This document shows, piece after piece, positions 15,901 through 29,053 of a stretch of 64,000 bases of DNA. The stretch is from positions 48,622,201 to 48,686,200 of the forward strand of contig OY821774.1 in the NCBI GenBank assembly GCA_963682175.1. Direction: 5' to 3'. Numbering within the stretch: the first letter of the stretch is position 1; every line of letters starts with the position of its first letter. The notes beneath the pieces are model-generated. The model searched no databases. It saw only the letters and a list, made by a program, of their open reading frames with translations, and was not told the origin of the DNA. Both the position numbers and the translations under genes were made by a program. This stretch comes from Triglochin maritima. Taxonomy: Eukaryota > Streptophyta > Magnoliopsida > Alismatales > Juncaginaceae.

Positions 15901-18900
15901 ATCTAGTTATTTCACATCATATGTAATTTCTACAAACTGATAGTTACCCATGTAAGAAGGTTTTGTTAAAAGATGATTTTGCTACTTTTAGATTTTTTCT
16001 AACAATTGCTAAGTACTTGATACGTCTTCCAAATGGAATATTGTGACTTACCATTAGAATTTTGGAACAATTGGTATATAAGTCTGAAACACAATATTTT
16101 GAAACGTAAAAGTCAATGAAAAGAGAACATTTGCATGAGAGGTTTCCAGAACCATTAGTGTTCCCTCATCAACTAGTGTCACTAGGGTATTGTTTCCGTC
16201 TGCATGAAAATTGTTAAGTAGGTAAACCCAATACTTTTTTAAAATGATAGAAATATGTGCTACCCTTATTAAGTTAAATATAATGTAAGTTTTTTTTATC
16301 ATAGATATCTGGACATGATGGAGGGACAGGAGCAAGCCCAATAAGTTCCATAAAACATGCTGGTGGACCCTGGGAACTTGGGTTAACAGAAACACATCAG
16401 GTTTTTATACATTCTATCATCCTTTTAAGTTATTTCATTCATTTTTGTTCAGCTCCGGACTTTCTCAAATGACTGCACTGACAGTTCATACCTTTTAGAC
16501 TCTTATAGCTAATGGGTTGAGGGAGAGGGTGATTCTTAGAGTTGATGGCGGATTCAAGAGCGGTGTTGATGTTCTTATGGCTGCTGCCATGGGTGCTGAT
16601 GAATATGGCTTTGGTTCTGTGGCTATGATAGCTACTGGATGTATCATGGCACGCATTTGTCACACTAATAACTGTCCAGTTGGAGTTGCTAGCCAGGTAT
16701 TTATAAATGTGCATGTCATTCGAGTTATTCATTAAACAATAACCTTTTTTCTCGTAATTTTGTACCTCTGCAGAAGGAAGAGCTTCGTGCTCGTTTTCCT
16801 GGTGTTCCTGGAGATCTTGTCAACTTCTTCTCATATGTTGCTGAGGAGGTGAGGTCCTTTCTTCAAATTTAGAAGGGATCAACTTGAAAATTTGAAATTT
16901 TATTTCAGAAACTGAGACCACTCAAGCCTTCCAATTTGAAGCACAATGAAACCAGGAAGGAATCTATGAAAAATAACCATATGACATTATTAAATTTTAT
17001 GGTTTGATAATGCTAGTTGGTTTAGGAAATGTCATGTTTGTAGCATTCAAATGCTCCTGTTTTCCCTCTATTTCGAGCATTGTCTATTGATAGATCATTA
17101 TTGGTTTAAAACATATCATTTCATGTGGAAATTCAAAAAATACTGATGTTTGGTATATTTCAGGTTAGAGGTGTGCTAGCTCAACTAGGTTATGAAAAAT
17201 TGGATGATGTGATTGGCAGAACAGATTTACTGAAACCAAGACCCATACCTTTGTTGAAGACACAGCAACTGAACCTCAGTTATATCTTATCTGTATGTTA
17301 TTGTATACTGCCAATCTTCTGGATTTTTATGTTCCAAATGTGCAATTTTAACAGTATCTAGACCTCTCTTTTACAGAGTGTTGGCACTTCAAAATGGAGT
17401 AGTACTGAAATAAGGAATCAGGATGTTCACTCCAATGGTCCCGTTCTTGATGATATACTACTTTCTGATCCTAAGGTATTTGTTTTCCACAAAAATAACC
17501 AGCTTATCCTCATTTGACTATTAGCTGCATTTGCAGATTTTAGAGATTTGGATGCCAAATTATCAATGACATGCTTTTACACCATGCAAGAAATTTTTAG
17601 CTTAATAATGTTTTATTATTAGGATGATTACTCTGAAATAGGAAAAAATTTAGATAGTTATACTCAAAACTTTTCAAAGACTTGAAGTAATGGAACTTGC
17701 CTTCAAAGTCTATCCTATATAACTTTCTTAAAGTGTGGCATCCTTCCAATTTCGTTACTTATTTCAAATCTATCATTGAGTCATTTTTGAATTTTAATTC
17801 CTCTATGAATTTCAAAAATGCCATAAAAAATATTCTATGAATGCATATAGTTTGTATGAGGAGATCATCGCCATTAGCTCTTTTATTTTGCTATTTTTTC
17901 CAACAATTCCTTTGGAACTTGTGGTTGTACTTTATTTCCTGTTGGGTTTTATAATTTGCTTAAGTGCATGAAACTTGTACTTTTTAATTTGGGTATATAT
18001 TTTATGTGGCCCATGTCGCAACTCATAACCAGTCTAGTTTCAATATGCTATCAATCTATGGTGAAGTCTAAAAATGTTATGGCAGTGGCCTTTGTATGCA
18101 TAACAAGAATAAAATTATCTTCCTGAGTGTGAAGCTAAACTGGAATATGACAATTCATGGCATTTCATATTGTCTTTCAGTAGTTTAGAATTATAGAGAT
18201 GACTTCCTCCTTATGACGCACTTAAATCCAACACTATTAACTAGTCTTAACTGTGTGTTGCACAAAAGAAATTCAATTCGGATCAAATTAGTAAATTATT
18301 CTTGTTATAACATAACATGTCATACATTGGTTCAACGTATCAACAACATCAACATAACCCCAATGCCTCAGAAGAGGCTCCCGCCTAAGCGAGGTAGGGG
18401 GGTCGGATGTACGCAACCCTACCACTGTAAAACAGTGAGGTTGTTTCCAATTGACCCAAATGATGCAAATGCAACTGACCATCTGCGATTCCACAATAAA
18501 AGAAATGCAACTGACCAATTGGTTCAGCGTATATTTTTCTAAAAACTTGTATGATTGAGAGGATTGTGGTGTGGCAAATATGATTTTGTTGTATATATGA
18601 ATAATGATAAAATATAAACATTTAATGTTATTTGAATTAAAAGATTTGTGAGAAGGTAAAAATAGAATTTCAATTAATTTTAGAATGGATTGACGTAAAT
18701 AGTTTTTTTGGTGACAGTTTAAAATACAACCAAAAACAAAATTAATTTTAGAATCCACAATTCATGTTGAGGGAAAAAAATCTCCACATGCTTAAAATTC
18801 GTTGATGTCTTATGAGGTGTTCATAAGCTTTATGCAAGTCTCCACTCCTTACTTTTTATTTGGTAAATCAACTCAATCAAATAGAGGCAAAGAAGACTTC

Positions 18901-21900
18901 AATGAGATTCCTTCTTTTGGAATGAAGAAATCCATTTAAAATTAAAGATAATATAATATAAGTGACAATGATGCAATTGACTTTCTTTGCAAAATTATTT
19001 ATAAGATAATGACATGACACATCGATAAGAAAAAAAACACGACACAAAAAACATGTAAATATAATTGAAATGTTAAGTTTACCATTAGTACTTTCATGAC
19101 GAATGACTTGATCACATATTTATTATAATTTAGACCCATAAGTCATTAAATCACCTACACAATCAAAACATTGTCAACAAAATAGATTGGTTATAAAATA
19201 CTTTTGTGTTATCATAAAGAAGTTGACAAAAAAAGATTTTAAAAAAATCCTAAATATTTTCCATGCTACCTTTGGAAGTGTTGAAGTACTGAATGACTAA
19301 AGGACCAAAGGATTAAGGGACCAATCTTACGCTCAACATCAACATAACCCCAATGCCTCAGAAGAGGCTCCCGCCTAAGCGAGATAGGGGGGTTGGATGT
19401 ACGCAACTCTACTACTGTAAAACAGTGAGGTTGTTTCCAATTGACCCAAATGATGCAAATGCAACTGACCATCTGCGATTTCACAATAAAAGAAATGCAG
19501 ATCGTTTAAATAACCCTTTGATATAGTCCATGATGCTTCAAATGTCAAAAAACAACTTAATTTTTGACACAGTGGAAATGGACAAAGGGACCAATCTACG
19601 CTAAACCCATAATATTACTATAGATGACCTTTTTTTGTTTGATCGGTGTATTGTGATAGATGACTGACAATGAAGTTCTAACCTCTAAACATCCGAATCT
19701 ATACCCTTACGAACCTATGAAGTTTAACTCAATAATAAAACGGTTTTAGCATGTATTGAGCTCATTCAAGTTCTATTCAAAACTTAGTGGACCAAACATA
19801 AGATTGGCCTTGTAGCTCCAGAGTTTCATGAGTTGCTTATCTTTTCCTCAAAGTGATTCATTTTTATACTGTATGTTTTGGTATTAAAATGGTATCAATA
19901 TATACTTTTAATTTTTCTTTTTGGCCACACAATTTTATGATATTATACGTGTGACGGAAAAATTTAATGAATCATTATAAGATAGTGACAAACTAATTCA
20001 TGAGTTAAGAGTTTGCTTCATTAACTAAATAAACTTGTAATGAGCTGAACACAAGCCTCAATGTTAGTTATCTATGACTATAACTAAAGATAATGTTTCC
20101 AGTGCTTAAATTTGAACTCCAACATACATGAATTGTGCTGGGGCAGACTTAGTTCAAATAAATTCACTTGATTTTATTGTACTGTTTGTAATTGACAACC
20201 TTATGTGAATATGACTTGCGTCTTTTTCTACTTGGGGACAAGATCTTGTTGTGAGATTCATAGGTTAATCTTAGTCACTCTCTTACTTGCATGATCTTCT
20301 CTCTTGATTGGTTAAGACAAGATTCAGGAATATTCGATGAAAAGGGTTTTTTTCTTGATGGTCTGTGCAGTGTCATACTTTCCCTTGTTTCATTTGTCGA
20401 CAGTCGCCTAGTGCCCCGTTCTCTTGATTTCTTATCTTTCTTAGAGAAGCATTCATCCCGAGGTCTCTTGATATGCACCATGGAAACTCGCATCGTGATT
20501 TGCCTCGCCCTTGTGGCATAGGCTATCAACTCCTTGAGCTGGTCAAGTGAAAGCCCTTTTTCTTCTCTATCAAGATAGAGGCTAAATTAGCTCACATAAT
20601 GGTTGAGTAGTTTAGTTGAGCTGACGTAATTCTAGGACTGAAGCTAATTGGTTTGTGCTTGTAGGGTAGAGTTCCCCTGTCTCATATTTTTGAGAGAGAG
20701 ATCTCGTATTTATGAGAGAGAACATGTGTAAATAGAGGTAAGTAAATGCATATGATATGGGTGTTTCCGGCTTCCGCCCATCTGATCCCTGTTGCAAAAT
20801 TTACCCCTTACTGCCCTTCAGCAAAATGTGTTTTGGGCGCTCGTCATTTTGTAACCATCCATATAAATAGTTCTCATTACGGTCATCATCTATAATTTGC
20901 AAATGGACCCTTTATTTTATTCATATTAGATGCTCTATTATGACCTTAAGCTTTGTTTAAGACCAAATCTGGCCTTTATTTAGTTGCAAGAAGTCAATGT
21001 CCCATTGCCACTGCACAGTTCCACAATGTACTCATCTGTGCAGATATCAGAGGCAATTGAACTTGAAACGGAGGTACAGAAGACCATCAAAATATACAAT
21101 GTTGATCGTGCTGTTTGTGGCCGTGTAGCTGGTGTTATTGCAAAGAAGTACGGAGATACAGGTTTCGCAGGACAGTTGAATATAACGTAAGGTTCTATGT
21201 AGCAATTAATTTCTAATAAACGGCACTACTAATTTTACCAAATGAGTCGGTATGAAACTGGAAAAGAATTTATAAAAGCTTGATAAGTGGCTCAATTTAT
21301 TTTTATCTTTTTTTCATTCTTCAGATTCATTGGTAGTGCTGGGCAATCATTTGGATGTTTCTTGACTCCTGGAATGAACATCCATTTAGTGGGCGAAGCC
21401 AATGACTATGTCGGCAAGGTATCATATTTGTGATCTAACTCTACGCTTTAGCACTGCTTGCAAAATGGTAATTACAGACTTGGCCTTGTTTTAGGGCATG
21501 GCTGGTGGTGAGTTGGTAGTAACTCCTGTTGACCGTGTCGGATTTTGCCCCGAAGATGCAACCATTGTGGGAAATACCTGCCTTTATGGTGCAACTGGCG
21601 GTCAAGTCTTTGTTAGAGGCAAAGCTGGAGAGCGTTTTGCTGTTAGAAATTCTCTTGCAGAAGCTGTGGTTGAAGGAACCGGAGATCATTGTTGTGAATA
21701 TATGACTGGTGGTTGTGTGGTTGTACTTGGAAAGTAAGCCTTTCTCATCTTCGGTCGGGATTGTGGTTTGGTTTGATCCTCGTGGCTAAAGGAACTTTTT
21801 CTGCACTTCTGCAGGGTAGGAAGGAATGTAGCTGCTGGAATGACTGGTGGTTTAACATACATAATTGATGAAGATGATACACTGATTCCAAAGGTCTGTA

Positions 21901-23297
21901 CCATAAAAAAAATCTCTAGTTCTGTTGATTCATGAAATAGTTACGACCTAGAAAGATCTGTCCTGCACAACCCAATTATGCAAGATAACTTTGGTCAATT
22001 TTATTTTTACAAGGAAACTTATTTTGGATATATGACGGTTGATGTCTTCTGGTGTCTAGTCCAGTTTTCAGATTAGGGTTTTATACATGAATACCTTATC
22101 CAAAGTTGGTAAAAATTCTTTCCAATCTGAGACTACACGTTTGATCTATTTCTTAATTTTTTTAACAGGGTGGTACTTCAAATTCTTTCCACCATATTAT
22201 AAATTTGCAACCGCCTGCTGCATGTGGACCCATCTTCAGATACCTACGATTTTCTAATACTGAACGGTTGTTTGGAACAAAACCTATTAGAAAGCCAATA
22301 GCATAGGCCTTATCATTTTCTTGTTTACCTCTAGTGTGACAAGATAACTTCAATGAACATAAGCGTGAGCATGAACATCATAGGGGCTTGTGACCTTGTG
22401 CAGTGAGTCCACATGACACCATTCATGTACTTGGTGTCATACATTTTTCTAGTTTAAATTTGGAAAATAGAATTTTGCAAGTGATTTCCTTGAATTGTAT
22501 GTTAAACTTTGCATCTCCATGGCAGAGTTTTGTATATAACATGGCTCCCACTATAATCATGCTAGAAGAGACAGAAGAACTATCATTATAAATCAAACAT
22601 GTTCATGTTCATGCTGTCTTCACCATCTCAAGTTTCTTTCTTGATATCCGTCATGAAGAATTTTAATACTGTTGTGAGTTTGACTTCAAAATGGCATGTT
22701 TCATTCGAACACAAAGGCAACGTATGTCATGTCTTCTCAGAATTGTGAAATTTCAATTCTATCATTTTCGAAGTTCTTTGCAATTCATGAACCTCACTTC
22801 CAAAAGCACCTTAAGTTTATCGACTTGAGCATCACTGTTGATATTTACTCTGATATAGTATCATCTTCATCCGTTATCTACCTATATCCTTAGCTTTCTT
22901 TCCACCTTGAAAATGGTTATCTATGTCTTTCTCTTTTCTTTTTTTGTTAGCCTTCTGATATGTCTTTTCCCTTCAGGTAAACAAGGAAATTGTAAAGATT
23001 CAGAGAGTTAATGCTCCCGCTGGTCAATTGCAGCTAAAGAATATGATAGAGGCGCATGTTGTAAGTGTGCAACTATTTTATACAACACTATTTGATCATT
23101 TTGACTTAAATTTGATAGTGTTTTTTTGTTTAACCAAGGAAAAAACTGGAAGTGAAAGGGGAGCTGCCATTTTAAAGGAATGGGAGGCTTATCTCCCACT
23201 CTTCTGGCAACTTGTGCCCCCAAGCGAAGAAGATACTCCGGAGGCATGTACAGAGTTTGAGAGAGTAACGGCTAAAAAGATGGTGCAATCTGTTTGA
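1388..23297 (+). CDS. GLU1: Ferredoxin-dependent glutamate synthase (Fd-GOGAT), 5'-truncated by the window
   Basis: Makes two glutamates from glutamine and 2-oxoglutarate with electrons from reduced ferredoxin, in plastids (nitrogen assimilation and photorespiratory ammonium recovery). Exons: 1388-1486, 1695-1765, 2482-2578, 3355-3447, 4461-4606, 5230-5389, 7439-7549, 7632-7847, 8504-8661, 9458-9587, 10561-10619, 10882-10987, 11861-11957, 14184-14299, 14414-14611, 14679-14789, 15332-15571, 15707-15805, 16305-16400, 16499-16696, 16774-16848, 17164-17292, 17377-17475, 21044-21186, 21325-21418, 21495-21733, 21815-21893, 22977-23060, 23139-23297. All join in frame with GT-AG sites, giving 1233 residues. 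The window opens inside the class-II glutamine amidotransferase domain. The FMN synthase domain follows ([13 protein letters not shown] in exon 15), then the [3Fe-4S] motif CX5CX4C at window residues 849, 855 and 860, then the glycine-rich C-terminal beta-helix. Translation stops soon after that, with no NAD(P)H-binding domain, which separates it from NADH-GOGAT. About 300 mature residues plus the transit peptide are missing upstream. No break is seen. Choice between GLU1 and a paralogue is inference. Confidence 0.95.
3971..4170 (-). repeat. Possible degenerate RTE-type LINE or SINE 3' end in a GOGAT intron
   Basis: The stretch begins with CAACAACAAAGCCTTTA on the plus strand, the reverse complement of a (TTG)n-tailed end typical of plant RTE retroelements and their SINE partners. 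The rest is diverged and has no coding capacity. The call rests on the tail motif alone. Confidence 0.3.
8701..8755 (+). repeat. (TTTTC)n pyrimidine microsatellite
   Basis: Imperfect pentanucleotide run of TTTTC/TTTCT starting about 40 bp after the 3' end of the GOGAT exon at 8504-8661. It is intronic simple sequence with no coding role. Confidence 0.85.
15860..15900 (+). repeat. T12-G29 homopolymer junction in a GOGAT intron
   Basis: Twelve T are followed by 29 consecutive G, 55 bp after the splice donor of the exon ending at 15805. Such a tract could fold as a G-quadruplex. The printed length may also be a sequencing estimate. Confidence 0.9.
18326..18532 (-). mobile_element. SINE-like insertion with 15-bp target-site duplication, copy 1
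   Basis: A 177-bp insert (18341-18517) is flanked by near-identical 15-mers ATTGGTTCAACGTAT (18326-18340) and ATTGGTTCAGCGTAT (18518-18532). Variable-length target-site duplications of this size are the mark of LINE-mobilised retroposons. On the minus strand the insert ends in TTATGTTGATGTTGTTG, a TTG-type tail. It contains the block GGGGGGTCGGATGTACGCAA. The copy at 19334 matches about 165 bp of it. It lies in the 3.6-kb intron between the GOGAT exons ending at 17475 and starting at 21044. Family assignment (tRNA-derived SINE or RTE 3' fragment) is not settled. Confidence 0.6.
19316..19602 (-). mobile_element. SINE-like insertion, copy 2, in the same GOGAT intron
   Basis: Same orientation as copy 1, about 1 kb downstream. 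The shared block covers about 19334-19498. The flanks AAGGGACCAATCTTACGCT (ending 19333) and AAGGGACCAATCTACGCT (19585-19602) look like a duplicated target site with one indel. If so, the insert includes about 85 bp after the shared block (19500-19584) that copy 1 lacks. Either copy 1 is shorter at its 5' end or copy 2 carries extra sequence. Confidence 0.5.
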
Positions 23298-23600
23298 CAA
23301 TGAGTGGACCTTAAATTTTGCCCCAACCCAGATGATGATCTACATCATTGTCAGATTTCTTCTCAGAGAATTACATGCTGTATCAATCGGTTTATTTGAG
23401 CAGAAGAAAGGTCAGGTCCCAAGTGAATTTGTTTGCCAATTGGCCCCGACATAGCAATTGACTAAGTTGCCAACAATTTCTGATCAGAGCAGCATCCCTG
23501 TTTGGAGATGAGTTCGGTTTGTAACTTCGCTTTCACTGCAAATAAGACATGTCCATGATTTGTCCTCTCTTCGCTCGAAACAACTGTAGAAATGTATAGC

Positions 23601-23606
23601 AATAAA
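23601..23606 (+). terminator. AATAAA polyadenylation signal of Fd-GOGAT
   Basis: A canonical AATAAA lies 304 bp after the GOGAT stop codon (23295-23297), a normal distance for a plant 3' UTR. No other perfect AATAAA was noticed between them. The cleavage site itself cannot be read from sequence. Confidence 0.5.
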
Positions 23607-24127
23607 GATTTGTCATGGTTCCAACGTTTATGAGTATCCCTTGTGAAAATTATACCTACAGCTAGGTGGTGCTTGTTTTATTGTCAAAGTAATCTATTCA
23701 AGATCGACCAAGAGCTCGGCTCGGTTAAATTATAGGGTGCAATTTTGTGTTCATGCTCTGCTTGTTATGAGGTCAGTCTGAGTCACAAACAAGCGGGAGC
23801 AAAATTGGGTGACTTCCTGGAAAACATCAACCAAGTTATGAGTGAATAGTGTGGGCTAAAAAATATTTTTCTTTTTTTGTTTTCTGAAAGCAAGAGATAA
23901 TTATTGGTAGATGATAATGTGGATTTAGGTTCTCGGCCTTCTTTGTTTTTAGTACTTGAATATCTGTAGTTAAAGACACGTTTGTATTTAAATATCCCCT
24001 GCGTGCTTTTAAATCCTATAATCGTATTCTATATTAAACGCGTATCTATTCTTCTCCTGCAAATTGATAAAATGGTAAAATATATATCATAATATAATAA
24101 TACGTAATAATATATATATGTATATAA
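23607..24127. other. Intergenic spacer after GOGAT
   Basis: AT-rich spacer, increasingly made of TA/ATA repeats towards 24080-24127. I see no coding region or RNA gene. Confidence 0.6.
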
Positions 24128-24550
24128 GGTCAAGCTCTAGTGAGTTCAGGTTCATCAAATTTAGTTTAAACTCTTTACAATCTCACTATTGGATCTTATT
24201 TACAGTTAATCTCATTATTCATTAGTATAACCGTTTTTTTCTTAATCTACCTTACAATTTGAAATGAGTGATGAATATTGTGGGGGCTTAATTTTTATAA
24301 ATTAAGTCATAAGCTCACTAGAGAATTCATGTATGTATATATATACAGTAATTCTCTAGTGAGCTCAGGATTTAATTTTTCTAAATTAAGCCCCCACAAT
24401 ATTCACCACTCATTTCAAATTGTAAGGTAGATTAAGAAAAAAACGGTTATGCTAATGAATGGTGAGATTAACTGTAAATAAGATCCAATGATGAGATTGT
24501 AGGAAGCTTAAACTAAATTTGATAAGCTTTCGACTCACTAGAGCTTGACC
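24128..24550. mobile_element. 423-bp foldback (hairpin) MITE between convergent genes
   Basis: The two halves are inverted copies of each other along almost their whole length. The left end GGTCAAGCTCTAGTGAG (24128-24144) is answered by CTCACTAGAGCTTGACC (24534-24550). The blocks around TAAGCCCCCACAAT and GTAAGGTAGATTAAG also occur in both orientations. The arms meet around a short loop of TATATATATACAG near 24335-24347, with CTCACTAGAGAATTC and AATTCTCTAGTGAG bordering it. There is no coding capacity. Flanking TA-rich sequence hides the target-site duplication, so the superfamily is undetermined. It lies between the GOGAT and REN1 3' ends. Confidence 0.75.
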
Positions 24551-25356
24551 CTATATACTTACACACATACGTATGCTACATATATACACATACATGTCTA
24601 TATCTATACACGTATATACACATACATATTTAACTACGTACATACATACACATATATACAGTAATGCATATATATTATTTATGCATATAGAGTGGTGTCA
24701 AAATAAGGTTTACCCATTAATTACGCCTATGTTCGTTTTATTGTTTAAATATGCCTGTTTAACAAAGTAATTTACTTGTTTAAGACATCAAATTAAACAC
24801 AATTTTCTTGTGTTGCAATATAGCCGCTAAGCACCAAAGGGGAATTTCTTGTACAACTTTACATGGCAGTTTTAATCCAGGTATATTACAATCTTCTTGC
24901 TGGATTTTAAGAAAATACATAGGATCTTAATTCTTTCTCATGTTCGTTTGGAACGAAGCAAGTTCCAAGCAAACTGTCAAGCACCAGCAAAACTTGACAG
25001 GCATTTTGTCAAGGTTTCAGTTGAAGAAAACTCGCGCATTTCAACCCCGAAATTCCAACTTTAAATATGTGCATCCCAAGGTCAGAGCAAACCAAAAGAC
25101 TAGTAAATAACCAGTAATCACGCCAGCAATGGATTAAACAATCTGCCTGAACTAAATATCGTCTTCGAAGCGATGCCAAATAGAAAGGTACTTTACATGA
25201 TTGCATGAATTATCAAAACTTGAAAACCAATTTTTACATCAAGACGTGGTGTTTTTCTCAGACCACACCAATCATACGCTACTATAAGACAAAGGAAATA
25301 GAGGATAAAATAAGACTCGTGAGAATATACAGGGCGTACACGCTGATTTTACATTC
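24551..25356. other. Spacer and probable REN1 3' UTR
   Basis: 24551-24690 is rich in ACATAC/ATACAC/TATA microsatellite words. From about 24800 to the REN1 stop codon the sequence is unremarkable and is probably partly the REN1 3' UTR on the minus strand. No gene is seen. Confidence 0.5.
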
Positions 25357-28300
25357 TTAACTAGGAGAAGTCCATGGTGGCGACGCTTTATAGTGAAGTC
25401 CTTGTGATGATGCACCATGGTTCAAATCAAGACTGTGAAGCTGTTCAATTAGTTGGGATCGACGCTCTTTGAAGAAGTCAAGACGGGTAGTTAGCTCAAC
25501 AAGAGCAGGAGATGCCACCGGTGCCTGGATATGACGTTCCGAACCCTAGAACAAAAATGATTCACTTAGATGTAAAATCTATCATCATCTACAAGCAAAC
25601 TTGGCAAGTTTTGGTACCTCGACGGCATTAGAAGCAGGAGGAAGTGCAGAATTGACTTCAACAGAATAGCTGGTGGATGCCTCAATACTCTTTGAATCAC
25701 TCAAACTTGTTGAATCTAGTGAAAGCTTGCGAATGAGCGGCTTGGAGCCAGACGAAGGCACTATTTGCAGTTTACTACCTTTCCAGTCGACTCCGGAAAT
25801 GCTTTCCTGCATTGGATATCCAATCATGTTTAGTTCATCACACCACGATATGAACATATAATGAATTTCCTACAGAAAGCCTCCAATCAAAACACAGAAC
25901 ATGATGATTATTTCATTTTTTAAGTAAGATTTCATATAAAAATGTTGGAGATTGAAACTTGTAAGGAATAACCTGGATTCCTTTACGTGTTTTTTCTTCC
26001 TTTCCTCTACCTTTTTGAAGCAAGACAATCCGTATTCATAAACTAGTGCAGACACGAAAACCCACATAGATTATTATGCAAAATTGATTATCAAACCCGA
26101 AAATATAACATGTCAGTTCCAGCAGAAATGATCTTTTCTCTGAAAAGAATAAAGCAAAGATTGAACACAATGTCATTGGGTTCCTTCTTTTCACTGCTAT
26201 TGCATATCAACCTAAAAGGAAAGGATCATTGTTTTCATTTTCTCCCCCAATGTTACCAAAAGTGGGGTACGTAAAATTAAATGTATATATTTCGCAATTT
26301 TTTATGGATGCTTTTTATTGCTAAATTATATTTATGGGTGTATATTTCTCAGATATCGATCCTCGAACAAAAAAAAGAAGTGAAAGATTAACTTTGAAAA
26401 CGAAAGAACAAGAGTAGCAAAACCGAGTTCTAAAATACATGCCTCATTTCTCTGCTTCTTTTCCTGAGTACAAAATGCGAGAGTTGAATCAAAATCTTGA
26501 GGAAGACCTTTCCTGCACACAAAAACGCAAAATGATGATAAGCAGCATTGGTTATTGAGATATGTGTCCTGGTTAGTCAGTTCACTGATACTGCACACAC
26601 AGAGATTAACAAAATGAGATCTCACGAAATCCATTCTAACATACACATTCAAGAGTCATGAGTAAAGATCTTAAGTTCCATGGAATTTGACGAGTCCTGT
26701 TAATGGTATAATCGGTTCAAATTGAACCAAATTTGAAAAAAGTGAATTGTTTAAGGCAATTGGAAGCAAACGGAAGAAAATGTCTTACTGTCTGTGAAGA
26801 TTTTGAACATTTTGAAACTGGTTACAAGCTTCAGAGAGAGACCCATAGTGATGTAAGCGTTGTTGATTTAGTCGGAGGTGAAGTTCTGCAACCTTCTGCT
26901 TGAGTCTAGCAACATCAGCTTCAGCTAAGGCAATCTCCTCAAGCTCAGCCCTTGTCTTCAGTAATATTACAAAAATTAAGTTGCTTATAGAATGAGCAAA
27001 GTATGTAAAATACTAAGCAAAGATGTAAGTAGTAACCTTCAAGTCCATACTACGTGAGCTGGAAAATTGTCCAGAGGACATGCTAAGCCCGACCTCCAAA
27101 GCAGCTCTAAGATCTCTCTCATTTTGCAACTGCTCCTGCAGCCTAGAGACCTACAAACCATTTAAACGAAACTCATGTAACTACGTAAGACGTAATGCCA
27201 TGATTGAACCTATTGAAACGTTGATTCATACAATTACAATTACTCTACTTCCAAATTAAGATAAGGAAAAAATAATATAGTAGGACAATTCTATAAATGA
27301 AAAATTATGTTAGGAGAAGGGAGAAGAAATAATGAAAAGAAAAAAAAGATAAGTAGACAAGCTAATGAAAGCCGGACAGATGAGCGAAAAATGTTCTCCC
27401 ACAAAAGAAATACATTTCTGGACAACAGAAGAAAAAAATCAATTGCAAATGTAATCACTGAAACCAAGCCTAATAATAAACACACGGATGACAGAAAATT
27501 GGACATCGGCCATGCTCCATTATGTGAGTTTAGCCATTTGAATTTATTTTTCTTCTTTATTTAGCTTCAACTAAGATGAATAACCACACAATTCCCCCTA
27601 CTGGAGTAAAAGAAGGAACACCTACAAAAATGCAAGAGAAAATACTGGTAAAATAATAACAAATGTTTCATCGCCAGCCAAGGAAGAAGCTAAGGAAAAT
27701 TTTAACAAAGTTACCAAATAAATTTAAACTATAACAAATTCCCATGACAATGATTTTTTTGAAAGTAAGACAACGTCTAATTTGAAATGCTAATAGCAAT
27801 TCGAAATGTAACTGTAAAGAACGAAAATAATTTGGCAATGACTGTCCACTAAAGAAAAAAATAACAATACATGATCACTTGAACGTTCTTCAAAAAAAGG
27901 TCAAACTGAAATCGCTGAAGTGAATAACCAAATACTCTATAAAGTTGACAAACTAAGACACGTACATCCTGTTCAAGTGCCAACCGACGCTCATGCAGTG
28001 CTTGCTTTCTTCTCTCCAAGCTCGCTTGAAGGATAGCATTGCCTTTGGCCTGAAAGATATTCAGTGTTAACTACTTTGTATTTTGACAAAATTATCCCTA
28101 AAAAGATGGTCATTTTTTACGAAGAAGAAACTGAAATTTACCTCCTTTGCAATCCTATTCCGGAGATCATTTTTTGCAATCTCGAGCCTCTGTATAGCTA
28201 GCCTACAAAAAATGTATGCTAGATTTATTACCAAAAAGTCTCAAAAAGGAGGTACAGAAAGAGATAATTTGTATCAACATGGGAACCATATTTCAATTTG

Positions 28301-29053
28301 TGGCCAATTAATTTTCCAGATCAGCAAGTTGGTGACTGCGGTCATTATGGACATTCATACAATAAACAATTGGACTAAAAAGGATAAAATATCCATATAA
28401 AGAATTAATAGTGTCAAAAGATTTTCGCATGCTCCGTAATTGGACTGGGCTGCCAACAGCCGTAGATAAATTCAAACCCAATAGGGGAAAGTGCAGAAAA
28501 TGTGGGAAACACCAATCTAGATAGTAGATACTGCAAATATCTGGTCCCAATATGGGTGCTGAAGGAAATAATAAAGTATGACAAATCCAAAGGCAAGAAA
28601 AGGGGACGATACATTTAATTTTGCTCGTATTCTATTTTATAATGATATGTGATTAAGCTTTGAACCCATAATAAAGGATCCCTTAACAGGTCAAATTTCA
28701 AAGATCATGGTGGCGGGCAAGTGTCAAACATCTAGTGGAAAATAATCTACATGAAATAAAGACTCCTGCAACTGAGTACAACCATCCATGTTTTATGATT
28801 TCATCACTTTTGAAAAATATCTACCCAAAAGTGCATACATAACTGAGTCTAGATCAAAGTAACGAAGCAGTAAATGAAAAAAAAATGATTGATTTTTTTT
28901 CTAGTGGAACTAAAGGAGAAGCCGGGAAGCTTGGACCACTAGGCCTTTGGTGGAACATATGGGTTGCTAGGAAGAACCACTGTTTCGACAACAAGAAGCT
29001 AAATACTGGGACCATTTTGAAAAACACAATGCAAGTTTTTTTTCCTGATAAAT

